Positions 36,720 to 44,320 are shown, numbered from the stretch's first letter. The stretch: 64,000 nucleotides of DNA from CABMKH01 sp040797625 (GCA_052067355.1 JBQHQH010000005.1:1-64000); one strand, 5' to 3'. The notes: generated by a model not told the origin, from the letters alone. Numbers and translations are program-made.

Positions 36720-36869
36720 TTATTCTGCTGTATTAACTTTTTCTAATAGTTCTTGATATTCATCTACAGTGATTTGATTAAATGTAAAAAATACATTCAG
36801 CTTATTAGTCATATCCTCTTGCTCATATTTCTTAGCATTGATTAAATTGTTTAATAGATTATACAACAT
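36720..36869 (-). CDS. small phage protein (XkdX-like)
   Basis: 49 residues, starting MLYNLLNNLINAKKY and ending LLEKVNTAE, with a perfect AGGAGGT ribosome site 7 nt upstream. Small proteins with this helical layout (a K-Y/Q-T-x-EYQELL pattern) lie between baseplate genes and the lysis cassette of PBSX-type phages, as XkdX does. Identity is from layout rather than strong similarity. It is the last tail-side gene before the IS110 insertion. Confidence 0.6.
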   Translation of the reverse strand: MLYNLLNNLINAKKYEQEDMTNKLNVFFTFNQITVDEYQELLEKVNTAE

Positions 36870-36923
36870 TTTACATACCTCCTCGTATAATAAAGTCATA
36901 GTTTAAAACTATATTTTCTTTCC

Positions 36924-37112
36924 TATCTCATAAGTCTTATGAGATAATATTTGTACAGATAGAGGTCGTAGTATCCCTCCTTGAAGTGTTGTCTTCCTAA
37001 TTAAGAGTTACGCCTCTTCTTTACATCCATATGCGAATGAGCTGGATAGTACCTAGTTACTGAATATCTAACGAGGTTGTATTGTATAAAGTAGAGAGGT
37101 CCTAGACTTTAT
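36924..37112 (+). ncRNA. candidate IS110 bridge RNA region
   Basis: The left non-coding end of IS110 elements can encode a bridge RNA that guides target and donor choice. This stretch shows an 11-bp-arm palindrome at its start (36924-36946), smaller stems (AAGAG/CTCTT near 37000), and a final 7-bp stem (ATAAAGT 37086-37092 with ACTTTAT 37106-37112) shortly before the transposase start. AGCTGG at 37040-37045 recurs at 38507-38512 near the right end, as a donor guide might. Structure and limits are inferred. Confidence 0.4.
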
Positions 37113-37141
37113 CTATAAATATTTTAAAAGCTGGTGATTTT

Positions 37142-38317
37142 ATGTTTTATGTCGGTATTGATATTGCTAAGAAAAACCACGAAGCTTCTATCATTAATTC
37201 TACTGCTAAGCTTCTTGACAGAAGTATTTCCTTTTCAAATTCTCAAGCAGGTTGTGCTAAATTAGTTTCTTTGCTTGATAAATTTGAGGCTGATTCCTCC
37301 AATGTTACCATTGGTATGGAAGCAACTGGTCACTACTGGGTTAGTCTTTATTCCTATCTAATTGATCTAGGATTTACCGTTTATGTGATTAATCCTATTC
37401 AATCAGATGCATTTAGAAAGATGTATATTAGACAAACCAAGAATGACTCCAAAGATTCTTTTGTTATTGCTCAAATTATGCGTTTCGGTGAATTCTCATC
37501 TACATCTTTAGCAGATGAAGATATTATGACATTACGTCAGCTATCTCGTTACCGACTTGCTTTAGTAGACGAATGCTCTGATTGGAAACGCAAGTGTATT
37601 GCTCTTTTGGACCAAGTTTTCCCTGAATACTCCAAACTTTTTTCAGATACCTTTGGAGTAACTTCTAGAGAACTTCTTTCAAAATATCCTACTCCAGAAG
37701 ATATGTTATCTATAGATACAGACACTCTCACAGAACTTTTATCCAAAGCGAGTAAGGGGCGGTTTGGTGTCTTAAAAGCTAATGAAATACAAGAGTCTGC
37801 CTCTAGTACATTTGGAGTAAGTTTTGCAAAGAATGCCTTTGCATTTCAAATTAAACAAATTATTGCTCAAATTAACTTTATCGAAGATCAACTTGAAGAA
37901 CTAGAAATTGAAATTTCAACCTTACTTCATAAGACCAATGCAGTAATCACAACTATTACAGGTATTGGTGATGTTCTTGGAGCCATAATCATTGGAGAAA
38001 TTGCTGATATTTCTCGTTTTGAATCTGCCCCACAGCTAGTTGCGTATGCTGGTCTTGATGTAGCTGTAAAGCAATCCGGAGATTTTGTTAGTACTCAAAC
38101 TAAAATTTCAAAACGTGGTTCTCCTTATCTTCGTAGAGCAATTTGGTTAGCTGCTACTGTAGCAGCTTTTAAAGATCCAGCATTATCTGTATATTATCAG
38201 TCACTAAAAGCACGTGGGAAGCACCACTTAACGGCTATAGGCGCAGTTGCTCGCAAGATGTGCAACATTATTTTTGCAGTCCTCCGTGACAATGAACCTT
38301 ATGTTCCTCACTTTTAA
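37142..38317 (+). CDS. IS110-family transposase (DEDD RuvC-like + Tnp20 domains)
   Basis: 391 residues, full length. N-terminal DEDD domain: D in FYVGIDIAKKNH, E in IGMEATGHYW, D-D in QTKNDSKDSFVIA. C-terminal transposase_20 domain: ITTITGIGDVLGAIIIGEI, FESAPQLVAYAGLDV, SKRGSPYLRRAIW and a conserved Ser region. It catalyses recombination of the element. Base composition is slightly richer in C/G than the neighbours. The reading frame is intact, so the element may be active. Confidence 0.95.
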   Translation: MFYVGIDIAKKNHEASIINSTAKLLDRSISFSNSQAGCAKLVSLLDKFEADSSNVTIGMEATGHYWVSLYSYLIDLGFTVYVINPIQSDAFRKMYIRQTKNDSKDSFVIAQIMRFGEFSSTSLADEDIMTLRQLSRYRLALVDECSDWKRKCIALLDQVFPEYSKLFSDTFGVTSRELLSKYPTPEDMLSIDTDTLTELLSKASKGRFGVLKANEIQESASSTFGVSFAKNAFAFQIKQIIAQINFIEDQLEELEIEISTLLHKTNAVITTITGIGDVLGAIIIGEIADISRFESAPQLVAYAGLDVAVKQSGDFVSTQTKISKRGSPYLRRAIWLAATVAAFKDPALSVYYQSLKARGKHHLTAIGAVARKMCNIIFAVLRDNEPYVPHF

Positions 38318-38514
38318 GCTGATTCTTTAGCATTGCTTAATTCTAGCCTAAATTTATTAGTCTTAGTTTAGGTTTATTTGTTTTGCCTATTTTACATAGG
38401 AATTTGTAGCAGGTTCTGTCAAGGACGAATTTCCCCTTGACGGGTTCTGATAGGAATTCTAAAATCATCAAGGCAAAACAAATTAAATTATTTCTTGACA
38501 TTTAATAGCTGGTC

Positions 38515-38988
38515 TTAGTTTCCATAACTCAATCTATTATATTTCTTGATTATATCTATATCTTCACATGTAAAGCTTACTTCTTGTTCTAGTGAGTCTG
38601 CTTCTGCATCTAACATAGCAAGTGTGGCACTATCAATGTTACAATCTCTTACAATAGTCTGCTTATTCCCTGCTTCTGATGTAGGATCATCATTTTCTAT
38701 TAACAGCTCAAAATATATATCTTGTCCAGTTCTTATATATTCAATCACCATTTCTGTAAAGATATCTTCTGGTTGAAGAATTGTCATTTCTCCTTTGAGA
38801 GAAAAGCCTGTGGCCTTATGACCTGTCGCCCTTCTACCAATTGTCTTTATTTCTGATTTCTGTTTTTCAAAGTCTATTTTTATCTTTTTAGCACAAAAAA
38901 GAAGGTGCCTTCTACCATTTATAACTAGGTAGGCTTGACCTTCTTTTCCGGATACAACATCTTTTGATTTAAGTTCAATTCTACTCAT
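38515..38988 (-). CDS. phage tail tube protein (XkdM-like)
   Basis: 157 residues, mostly beta. Elements such as KKIKIDFEKQKSEIKTIGRRATGHKATG and the LKGEMTI strand (read in parts) resemble the inner-tube proteins of PBSX-type contractile tails. Its ATG overlaps the sheath stop (TAATG). In an intact tail the next genes would be tape-measure chaperone and tape measure; here the IS110 element begins 3 bp after the stop. Confidence 0.85.
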   Translation of the reverse strand: MSRIELKSKDVVSGKEGQAYLVINGRRHLLFCAKKIKIDFEKQKSEIKTIGRRATGHKATGFSLKGEMTILQPEDIFTEMVIEYIRTGQDIYFELLIENDDPTSEAGNKQTIVRDCNIDSATLAMLDAEADSLEQEVSFTCEDIDIIKKYNRLSYGN

Positions 38989-40289
38989 TATTTAATCACC
39001 CTTTCGATATAAATCTTGTCTATGCTATCAACAGGCTGCACAGTATATTTTATAAATACTGAATCTATATCATCACCTTCAAAGATTTCAAAGTCTTCTA
39101 AATTGATATTTTGAAATGCTCCTAATTCTTCATATTTTTTAGCTAGTTTATAGATTTCATTTTTAAGAATTGCTCTACCTGATTCGTCATTGTCTACTTT
39201 TCCAATATAGTAAGTATAATAGACCCTATCTATATCTCTATCAAAATTATCTAATGCTCTCGATGGCCTACCTTTTCTCAATGCCTTTGGTTTCTCTTTA
39301 GAAAATGAATTTAAAGTAGTCACATCTTGCTCTATCACCACGTCTCCATCTCTAGATTTTGTGAATACAATCTCCCCATTTAAAAGAGCTTCCTTAATAT
39401 CTTCATCTTGTAAATCTCCTGTTACATTAGTTGCCCCAATGTACTTATGATATGTCAACGATTCATTTATTTTTGCACCTGCTACGGCCCCAAGTACATA
39501 AGGAACACATTCATTAGATTTTAATTCTATTGAATCCATCAAAATCCCATTTTTAACAGAGTAAACAGCAGGATTATCGCCTTCTGGATATTGAGATAAT
39601 ACACATTGAATTTTATAGCCAACAATATCTCTAATTCGATTGACAAAGCTTGTAAATAACTCTTTTATGGCTTTCTCCTCTCCAGGATAACCAATGGTAT
39701 TAATATCGCCTATTTCCCTCTCCACAGCTTCAAGAAAGCTAATATAACCTTCATTAGTTACTTTACCAGTTTCTCCACCTTCCAATTTGATTCCTGCTAC
39801 TTCTTTTAAAGTCCCAGAAAGAGTTATAAAATCACTTTTTAAATCATCAATAGATATTATTATTTGCTTTTCAACCTCTAAGGTTCCGAGAATTGTTGTT
39901 ATTTCATGGCTATTGTCCAAATTTTTTTCTATAACAACTGTAATATCATTTCCTCTTATCCCTTCATGTTTTGCCTCTATAGTTAATTCTCCTTCTGTGG
40001 CGTTAGCCTTCTTTCCCTGGCCTGCTATATTATATAGATAAACTATTCTAGCATTCTTGAATACTTCTTTAACTGGAAATATTTCTTTGTCAGTAATTGA
40101 ATATCCTATCTTTTTAAGAAGATTTTCTCCATTCACTAATCTTATTAAACCTTTTTCTCCCCAATCTAATTTTAAAGGTAAAGCACATACTCCTCTATCA
40201 GACATCTTAGATAGATTCATATCTTCTGATGTGTTTCTACTATATACACCTGGTCTTACTTTGTCTTGAGTCTCCCAATTAATACTCAT
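38988..40289 (-). CDS. phage tail sheath protein (XkdK-like)
   Basis: 433 residues, contractile sheath subunit. The N-terminus (WETQDKVRPGVYSRN) and the C-terminal domain (RVYYTYYIGKVDNDESGRAIL ... YTVQPVDSIDKIYIERVI) fit the family. The product would polymerise around the tail tube and contract on infection. Start overlaps the stop of the small frameshifted gene upstream (TAATG). Confidence 0.92.
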   Translation of the reverse strand: MSINWETQDKVRPGVYSRNTSEDMNLSKMSDRGVCALPLKLDWGEKGLIRLVNGENLLKKIGYSITDKEIFPVKEVFKNARIVYLYNIAGQGKKANATEGELTIEAKHEGIRGNDITVVIEKNLDNSHEITTILGTLEVEKQIIISIDDLKSDFITLSGTLKEVAGIKLEGGETGKVTNEGYISFLEAVEREIGDINTIGYPGEEKAIKELFTSFVNRIRDIVGYKIQCVLSQYPEGDNPAVYSVKNGILMDSIELKSNECVPYVLGAVAGAKINESLTYHKYIGATNVTGDLQDEDIKEALLNGEIVFTKSRDGDVVIEQDVTTLNSFSKEKPKALRKGRPSRALDNFDRDIDRVYYTYYIGKVDNDESGRAILKNEIYKLAKKYEELGAFQNINLEDFEIFEGDDIDSVFIKYTVQPVDSIDKIYIERVIK

Positions 40290-40479
40290 TACTTCACTTC
40301 CTTTTTCTTAAATTTTTTTAATTTGTTTTCTACTTCTTCCTTTGAATATCTTCTGTCATCATCCAAAATAATTCTTAATACATCTCTGTATGTGGCAGTA
40401 TACATATCTGATTGAATAAACTGTCTTTTGGAATATCTAAGTTCTTCTGCCACTCCTTCATTTTTTTGGCTTTATTCAT
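40289..40479 (-). CDS. small phage tail-region protein requiring -1 frameshift (or frameshifted pseudogene)
   Basis: From the ATG at 40479, which overlaps the stop of the tail-terminator gene, only MNKAKK is read before an A7 run (40461-40467 as T on the plus strand). In frame 0 translation stops after 35 codons; after a -1 slip on the A7 run it continues NEGVAEELRYSKRQ ... EEVENKLKKFKKK to the stop at 40289, giving 63 residues. The shifted product fits the small protein expected between terminator and sheath in related phages (KNEGVAEEL, DDDRRYSKEEV). Either slippage or a one-base indel. Confidence 0.65.
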
Positions 40480-40903
40480 TTTTAACACCCCCTTTCTTTT
40501 CTAAGCTATTCATTTTTGTATTTTTGATAACTTCTATTAATCTAATATTTACATCAAATAAACAATGTAATATATTATCAACTTTTTTTATTCTCCTATT
40601 TTCTAATCTAACTACTTTTCCATCTTCAAGTTGTACATATTCTATATATCTTAATAGACTATTTTGTACTTTCATAAAATCACTACTACTATCTTCTAGA
40701 TCACTTACATATTGAACATCAAAGGATATCTTCTCTGTATATGTCCTACATAGCCCTTTTTCAGTAGTTACATTTAAAACAGTAACAAAAAAACAAGGTG
40801 GACCAATACCTTGTTTAATAGTTTCATTGTATATTTTAATATTTGGAAAATGCTCTTCTAGTGCATTATTTATGGCAATTACTATCTTATCTATAGTCAC
40901 CAT
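40472..40903 (-). CDS. phage tail terminator-like protein (DUF6838-type)
   Basis: 143 residues. The pattern IYNETIKQGIGPPCFFVTVLN followed by FDVQYVSD fits the small tail-completion proteins encoded just before the sheath in PBSX-like phages. It would cap the tail tube. Start with GAGGTGATAGG. The hydrophobic core is intact and nothing suggests decay. Confidence 0.75.
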   Translation of the reverse strand: MVTIDKIVIAINNALEEHFPNIKIYNETIKQGIGPPCFFVTVLNVTTEKGLCRTYTEKISFDVQYVSDLEDSSSDFMKVQNSLLRYIEYVQLEDGKVVRLENRRIKKVDNILHCLFDVNIRLIEVIKNTKMNSLEKKGGVKNE

Positions 40904-40923
40904 CCTATCACCTCACTTTATAT

Positions 40924-41060
40924 TTAGAATTTTTTCCAACAATTTAACAGCCTTTTTGTTCCATTAATCACATAAGGATTAAATAGTTCGGATACAATTA
41001 CATCTGATAATTTAATAGCACCATATGCCAATAATTGAAGCTTTATTTTTTTACAACATT
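40924..41060 (-). pseudogene. possible remnant of a phage gene
   Basis: An open frame with no start codon reads KIKLQLLAYGAIKLSDVI ... NPYVINGTKRLLNCWKKF and ends at 40924. It looks protein-like but has no ribosome site, so it may be the C-terminal scrap of a deleted head-tail gene. Weak evidence. Confidence 0.3.
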
Positions 41061-41278
41061 CAACTTCTTTGTTTCATCCTTCTATTTTCTCTTTTGAAAC
41101 TATCATTCTGCATACATTCCTTTACATAATCATATGCACCTACTACTATAATTTGCTTATGTCCTCCATACGGGCAAGCAATATAATCACCTCTGCTTTC
41201 ATTAATTCTAACATATTGTTTTGGCAATATAAATTCACACCCACATATTTTGCATCTATATATTATATAATTCTTCAT
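41060..41278 (-). CDS. small zinc-ribbon phage protein
   Basis: 72 residues with a CKICGCEF knuckle and a later CPYGGHKQI that together could bind zinc; the C-terminus is basic (KRENRRMKQRS). Similar small proteins occur near the terminase of clostridial prophages. Function unknown. The ribosome site (AAAGGA) is weak. Confidence 0.65.
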   Translation of the reverse strand: MKNYIIYRCKICGCEFILPKQYVRINESRGDYIACPYGGHKQIIVVGAYDYVKECMQNDSFKRENRRMKQRS

Positions 41279-41337
41279 AATATCAATCCTTTATTAATTT
41301 ATTATCTATAAGTAAATCTGTTATGAGCACAAGAAAA

Positions 41338-41356
41338 CTCACCTAAAAAAGGTGAG
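41338..41356 (-). terminator. hairpin after the late-regulator gene
   Basis: CTCACC-TAAAAAA-GGTGAG; on the minus strand it is followed by TTTTCTTG, about 105 bp after the stop of the sigma-like gene. Confidence 0.55.
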
Positions 41357-41460
41357 CTCTTAGTATTCCTATTCTTATTTATCTTTTATGAGATACATGA
41401 TCTTGAGAGTTTTTCCATAATAACATATTAACATGTCCTTTTTGTATTGTCAGTAGGTTA

Positions 41461-41889
41461 CTAGTAGGTAATTTTACTCCTCGCTGATACTTCTTTAATA
41501 TACTGATAAGAATATCCTAGTTCATCAGCAATTTCCTTTAAACTCTTCCCTTCTATATCTCTCATATATGCAACTTCCTTATCTAACCCCTTTAGTTCTT
41601 TTAATTTTCCTTTTATCTTCTCCTTTGTCTTAGTCATATTTTTTATAGCATCTTCATGTAAATATATATGATCTTCTAATTGTCTTAATCTAAATAAATA
41701 ATCTTCAAAGGCTATCTGGTTTGTCCCTTTGACTCTTGGTTGACTATAATCTATTGCTGATATATCCCTTGGACCATATATCTTAGCTAACTTATTTAAA
41801 GCCTTTATTTCATCTTTATAGGCTTCTACTCTCCACTCCAAAACCTCTATCTCATTACATAAATCCCTATATGATTTTATAGTATCCAT
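41461..41889 (-). CDS. phage sigma-70 region-4-like/RinA-type late regulator
   Basis: About 142 residues from the ATG at 41889 (AGGAGAGGAG about 12 nt upstream; the longer TTG start has no site). Long helices (1-90) are followed by a C-terminal helix-turn-helix (VAYMRDIEGKSLKEIADELGYSYQYIKEVSAR) like sigma-70 region 4 and RinA/ArpU-type activators of phage late genes. It stands at the head of the leftward structural genes, as such regulators do. Confidence 0.75.
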   Translation of the reverse strand: MDTIKSYRDLCNEIEVLEWRVEAYKDEIKALNKLAKIYGPRDISAIDYSQPRVKGTNQIAFEDYLFRLRQLEDHIYLHEDAIKNMTKTKEKIKGKLKELKGLDKEVAYMRDIEGKSLKEIADELGYSYQYIKEVSARSKITY

Positions 41890-41953
41890 TTCTACTCTAT
41901 TCTCCTCTCCTGTTTGCTTAAATCTACTTTCCCATATCAAATATAATTTTCAT

Positions 41954-42019
41954 TTATCCTAACATTATTTCTATATCTGCAGTTTCTACTTTCAATAGCT
42001 TGTACATATATTTTCTCAT
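41954..42019 (-). CDS. possible 21-residue peptide
   Basis: ATG at 42019 encodes MRKYMYKLLKVETADIEIML plus a final G. AGGAGGT lies 13 nt upstream, farther than ideal, and an ATG-TAA start-stop pair sits between. The end (ADIEIMLG) resembles the end of the frame interrupted at 42113 (ADVEIVL). Possibly a decayed duplicate; low confidence. Confidence 0.25.
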   Translation of the reverse strand: MRKYMYKLLKVETADIEIMLG

Positions 42020-42112
42020 TTTACATACCCATACCTCCTAAATTTCATTTCAATATAGAAGTACCATATTATTTATTTTTTAAAGTACAATCTCAACATC
42101 TGCTATAATTGC

Positions 42113-42190
42113 CTACATAGCTCCAATATTATAATCAAAATCTATCTTTATCACCTCTTCTACTGCAGGGCTATTTGCTTTTTTAGTCAT
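42113..42190 (-). CDS. possible 25-residue leftward prophage peptide
   Basis: ATG at 42190 with a GGGAGAGA site encodes MTKKANSPAVEEVIKIDFDY and five more residues before a TAG; the frame continues for ten codons (AIIADVEIVL) to a TAA. It is the first leftward frame after the operator array, where an early gene would lie. It may be a short real gene or a nonsense-interrupted one. Confidence 0.3.
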   Translation of the reverse strand: MTKKANSPAVEEVIKIDFDYNIGAM

Positions 42191-42259
42191 ATGATTCTCT
42201 CCCGTTTCAATCTCTCTTGTTTGATTTTATTGATGCTTGATTCCTTTTTTCACTCCCTC

Positions 42260-42451
42260 ATGTTCTGTAAGGATATGATATCATGTTCTATCAGAATACA
42301 AAAGTTCCATAATTAGTGTTTATCTTCTATATGTTCTGTCAGAATATGATTGTATGAAGATACCATGTTCTTCCAGAATATATCTTTGAATTTCTTCTAT
42401 TTTCTATTGACTTTATGTTCTGATAGGATATAATGTATTCTAAGAGAATAT
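42260..42451. promoter_or_regulatory. six operator sites of the prophage repressor
   Basis: Six 17-bp near-palindromes close to ATGTTCTGTCAGAATAT start at 42260, 42283, 42331, 42365, 42415 and 42435. Site 3 matches exactly; the others differ at one to four positions. They fill the region between the leftward prophage genes and the XRE repressor. They are presumably bound by the repressor at 42486. No other feature is seen in 42191-42485. Confidence 0.75.
42407..42434 (+). promoter_or_regulatory. promoter of the repressor gene, overlapped by operators
   Basis: TTGACT (42407-42412), a 16-bp spacer and a perfect TATAAT (42429-42434). Operator 5 fills the spacer and overlaps the -10, and operator 6 covers the expected start of transcription, so self-repression is likely. 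Confidence 0.75.
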
Positions 42452-42485
42452 ATAGTACAGTATTAAAAGATTAGGAAGTGTTATA

Positions 42486-42881
42486 ATGATTGGAGAAAAT
42501 CTTAAAAAAATACGATTAGAGAACAAATTGGGTATAAATGAATTATCTAGAATTTCTGGAGTTAACGCTAGTTATATAAGTGCTATTGAAAGAGGGGTTA
42601 AAAACAATCCATCACAAGATATCCTTAAAAAGTTGGGCAATGCTTTAAACGTTTCTGTAGATGAATTCTTCAAAGAAGATGAAGAAATTAAAAAAGAAAA
42701 AATAAAAGAATTAGTAAATAAAGAAATAACATCTGTAGAAGATGCTTTAGAGATTATAAGATTTCAAGATGGATTAATGTTCAATGGGGAAGTTTTAACA
42801 GATGAGGATAAATTACTCCTAGCAAATGCTTTACAATTGGGAATGAAGTATGTGCTAGAAAAGAAAAAAGAAAGTAAATAA
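42486..42881 (+). CDS. XRE-family prophage repressor
   Basis: 131 residues. The N-terminal helix-turn-helix (LKKIRLENKLGINELSRISGV, split here: LENKLGINELSR and NASYISAIERG) is of the Cro/CI type; the C-terminal helical part probably dimerises and may be the cleavage target of the protease encoded next. Start preceded by AGGAAG. It is followed 21 bp later by an ImmA-like gene, the arrangement of ICEBs1 ImmR-ImmA. Confidence 0.9.
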   Translation: MIGENLKKIRLENKLGINELSRISGVNASYISAIERGVKNNPSQDILKKLGNALNVSVDEFFKEDEEIKKEKIKELVNKEITSVEDALEIIRFQDGLMFNGEVLTDEDKLLLANALQLGMKYVLEKKKESK

Positions 42882-42902
42882 CTTGATACAGGAGGGGGAC
42901 AT

Positions 42903-43418
42903 ATGTATCAATATCAATCTATAAAGGAGATATCAGATGGATTAAAAGAACTATATGAGACTAGAGATCCTTTTTATCTTTGTAAACAACTAGATGTAAA
43001 AATCATAGAAACTAATCTGGGTGAAAATATCTTAGGTTTTTTCCAAAGAATACTTGAAGAAGAAATCATATATTTAAATAACAATATATCTAGTGAAAAA
43101 GAAAGAGAATATGTATGTTTTCATGAATTAGGACATATTATCTGCCACCCAGAACTATCAATGTGTTTTCTTGAGAAAACTTTATATATTCCAGATAAAT
43201 ATGAAATGGAAGCAGATGCATTCGCCGCATATCTTCTAATTCCAGATGATATAGATTTATTTGAAATAGAAAACATGACGATAAGTCAAATTAGTCGTTA
43301 CTTGAAAGTTCCTGAAAAATTAATTGAATTGAGATTTAAAAAGCATTTAGATATGCAACATATATATTTTGAAAATAAAACAAATATGGTTGCTGAGTCT
43401 ATGATTAATTATTTATAA
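42903..43418 (+). CDS. ImmA/IrrE-family metallopeptidase
   Basis: 171 residues with the zinc motif HELGH (about residue 76, CFHELGHIICHPE) and the third ligand in EMEADAFAAYLL. The family cleaves the partner XRE repressor in response to DNA damage or signals, lifting immunity. Start preceded by AGGAGGGGG. Intact although the prophage has decayed. Confidence 0.9.
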   Translation: MYQYQSIKEISDGLKELYETRDPFYLCKQLDVKIIETNLGENILGFFQRILEEEIIYLNNNISSEKEREYVCFHELGHIICHPELSMCFLEKTLYIPDKYEMEADAFAAYLLIPDDIDLFEIENMTISQISRYLKVPEKLIELRFKKHLDMQHIYFENKTNMVAESMINYL

Positions 43419-43424
43419 GAAAAG

Positions 43425-43530
43425 CATATATCACCACATTAAAAGGTATCTTTTCTTGAAACTCATTAACGGAAAATTCATATCAATTTATTTTCAAAAG
43501 TCAGAATTTTCCTATTCGTCATAAAAATAA
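43425..43530. repeat. dispersed ~110 bp element, copy B
   Basis: Same orientation and blocks as 10053-10165 (CTTTTCTTGAAACTCATT; CCTATTCGT). Stem arms GGAAAATTC (43471-43479) and GAATTTTCC show the compensatory change. In this copy TCAATTTATTTT in the loop can also pair with AAAATAAATTGA just downstream. It lies just after ImmA, at what may be the right edge of the prophage. Confidence 0.75.
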
Positions 43531-43590
43531 ATTGATTTTGTTAAAAAGCCTTAAGTAAGGCATTTAATAATATAAAGGGAGAGTGTTAAT

Positions 43591-43947
43591 ATGACTGAAC
43601 AAGTAACTAAAAAGAAAAGGAGTAAATTAGCATTGATTTCTTGGGTGCTTACACTGATATACCTAATCTATCTGATATCTCACTTCGGTGGAGGTATAGG
43701 TAGTACTACAGGTGCTGAACAAGCAGGAGCTGCTATAGCGACAGCGTTGGTATTTCCTCATATGGTATGTGTTGGTATTGGATTAATTTTTAATTTGCTA
43801 GGATATTTTCTAAATAACAGAGCATTTGTATTGGTTGGTGCAATTCTTTATACTGTATCAATTCTACTCTTTATGTTGTATTTTATGTTTGTTATAGTTC
43901 AAATGATTTTGTCATATGTAGCATTCGCAAAAATGAAGAAAGCCTAA
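43591..43947 (+). CDS. small membrane protein of unknown function
   Basis: 118 residues with three membrane segments (about 14-32, 52-75, 80-112) and lysine-rich ends (TKKKRSK ... KMKKA). The GGGGIGS-like glycine-rich loop lies between the first two. Not recognised. Start with AAAGGGAGAG. It lies between the prophage and the tRNA cluster and could be prophage cargo or core. Confidence 0.65.
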   Translation: MTEQVTKKKRSKLALISWVLTLIYLIYLISHFGGGIGSTTGAEQAGAAIATALVFPHMVCVGIGLIFNLLGYFLNNRAFVLVGAILYTVSILLFMLYFMFVIVQMILSYVAFAKMKKA

Positions 43948-43967
43948 AAATAATTTAAAATTAAAAA

Positions 43968-43998
43968 ATCCCCCATAGTGCTTTAGCGCTATGGGGGT
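43968..43998 (+). terminator. strong hairpin after the small membrane protein
   Basis: CCCCCATAG and CTATGGGGG with a 10-nt loop, preceded by A residues. The T tail on the plus strand is poor, but position after the stop supports termination. Confidence 0.6.
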
Positions 43999-44037
43999 AG
44001 CTCCGATTATAATATTTATATATCTAGAAAAGATATA

Positions 44038-44076
44038 TAAAAATCTACTGCTGATCCCTTCAATCAAGCAGTAGAT
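44038..44076 (-). terminator. terminator of the tRNA cluster
   Basis: On the minus strand ATCTACTGCT and AGCAGTAGAT form a 10-bp stem followed by TTTTTAT, about 80 bp after tRNA-Cys. Confidence 0.8.
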
Positions 44077-44157
44077 AGATGATATTCATATTTAAAACAT
44101 CTCCGCTTTTCACGGAATTTTATATTTCTAAACCTCTGCACCCATTGATTTTAATGG

Positions 44158-44228
44158 AGGCGGCACCCGGATTTGAACCGGGGATAAAGGCTTTGCAGGC
44201 CTCTGCCTTACCGCTTGGCTATGCCGCC
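44158..44228 (-). tRNA. tRNA-Cys (anticodon GCA)
   Basis: 71-nt cloverleaf on the minus strand: acceptor GGCGGCA/TGCCGCC, anticodon loop CTGCAAA, T loop GTTCAAATC. CCA is not encoded. Confidence 0.96.
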
Positions 44229-44235
44229 TTATAAA

Positions 44236-44310
44236 TGGAGCGGAAAACGAGATTCGAACTCGCGACCCTCGCCTTGGCAAGGCGATGCTCTACCACTGAG
44301 CCATTTCCGC
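44236..44310 (-). tRNA. tRNA-Gly (anticodon GCC)
   Basis: Minus-strand cloverleaf: acceptor GCGGAAA/TTTCCGC, anticodon loop TTGCCAA, T loop GTTCGAATC. CCA is encoded. Confidence 0.96.
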
Positions 44311-44320
44311 ACAACATTTA

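Larger units (their letters stand above)
36890..38512 (+). mobile_element. IS110-family insertion sequence
   Basis: A DEDD transposase gene with long non-coding flanks (about 240 bp left, 195 bp right) lies between tail genes of the prophage. IS110 elements lack clear terminal inverted repeats, so the exact ends cannot be read; the limits given are the outermost positions allowed by the neighbouring phage genes. Confidence 0.75.

Noticed and set aside
35463..43600. Attachment sites (direct repeats) for the prophage
   Set aside because: I compared the stretches near 35463-35509 and 43419-43590 and saw no convincing direct repeat; no integrase gene is present either.
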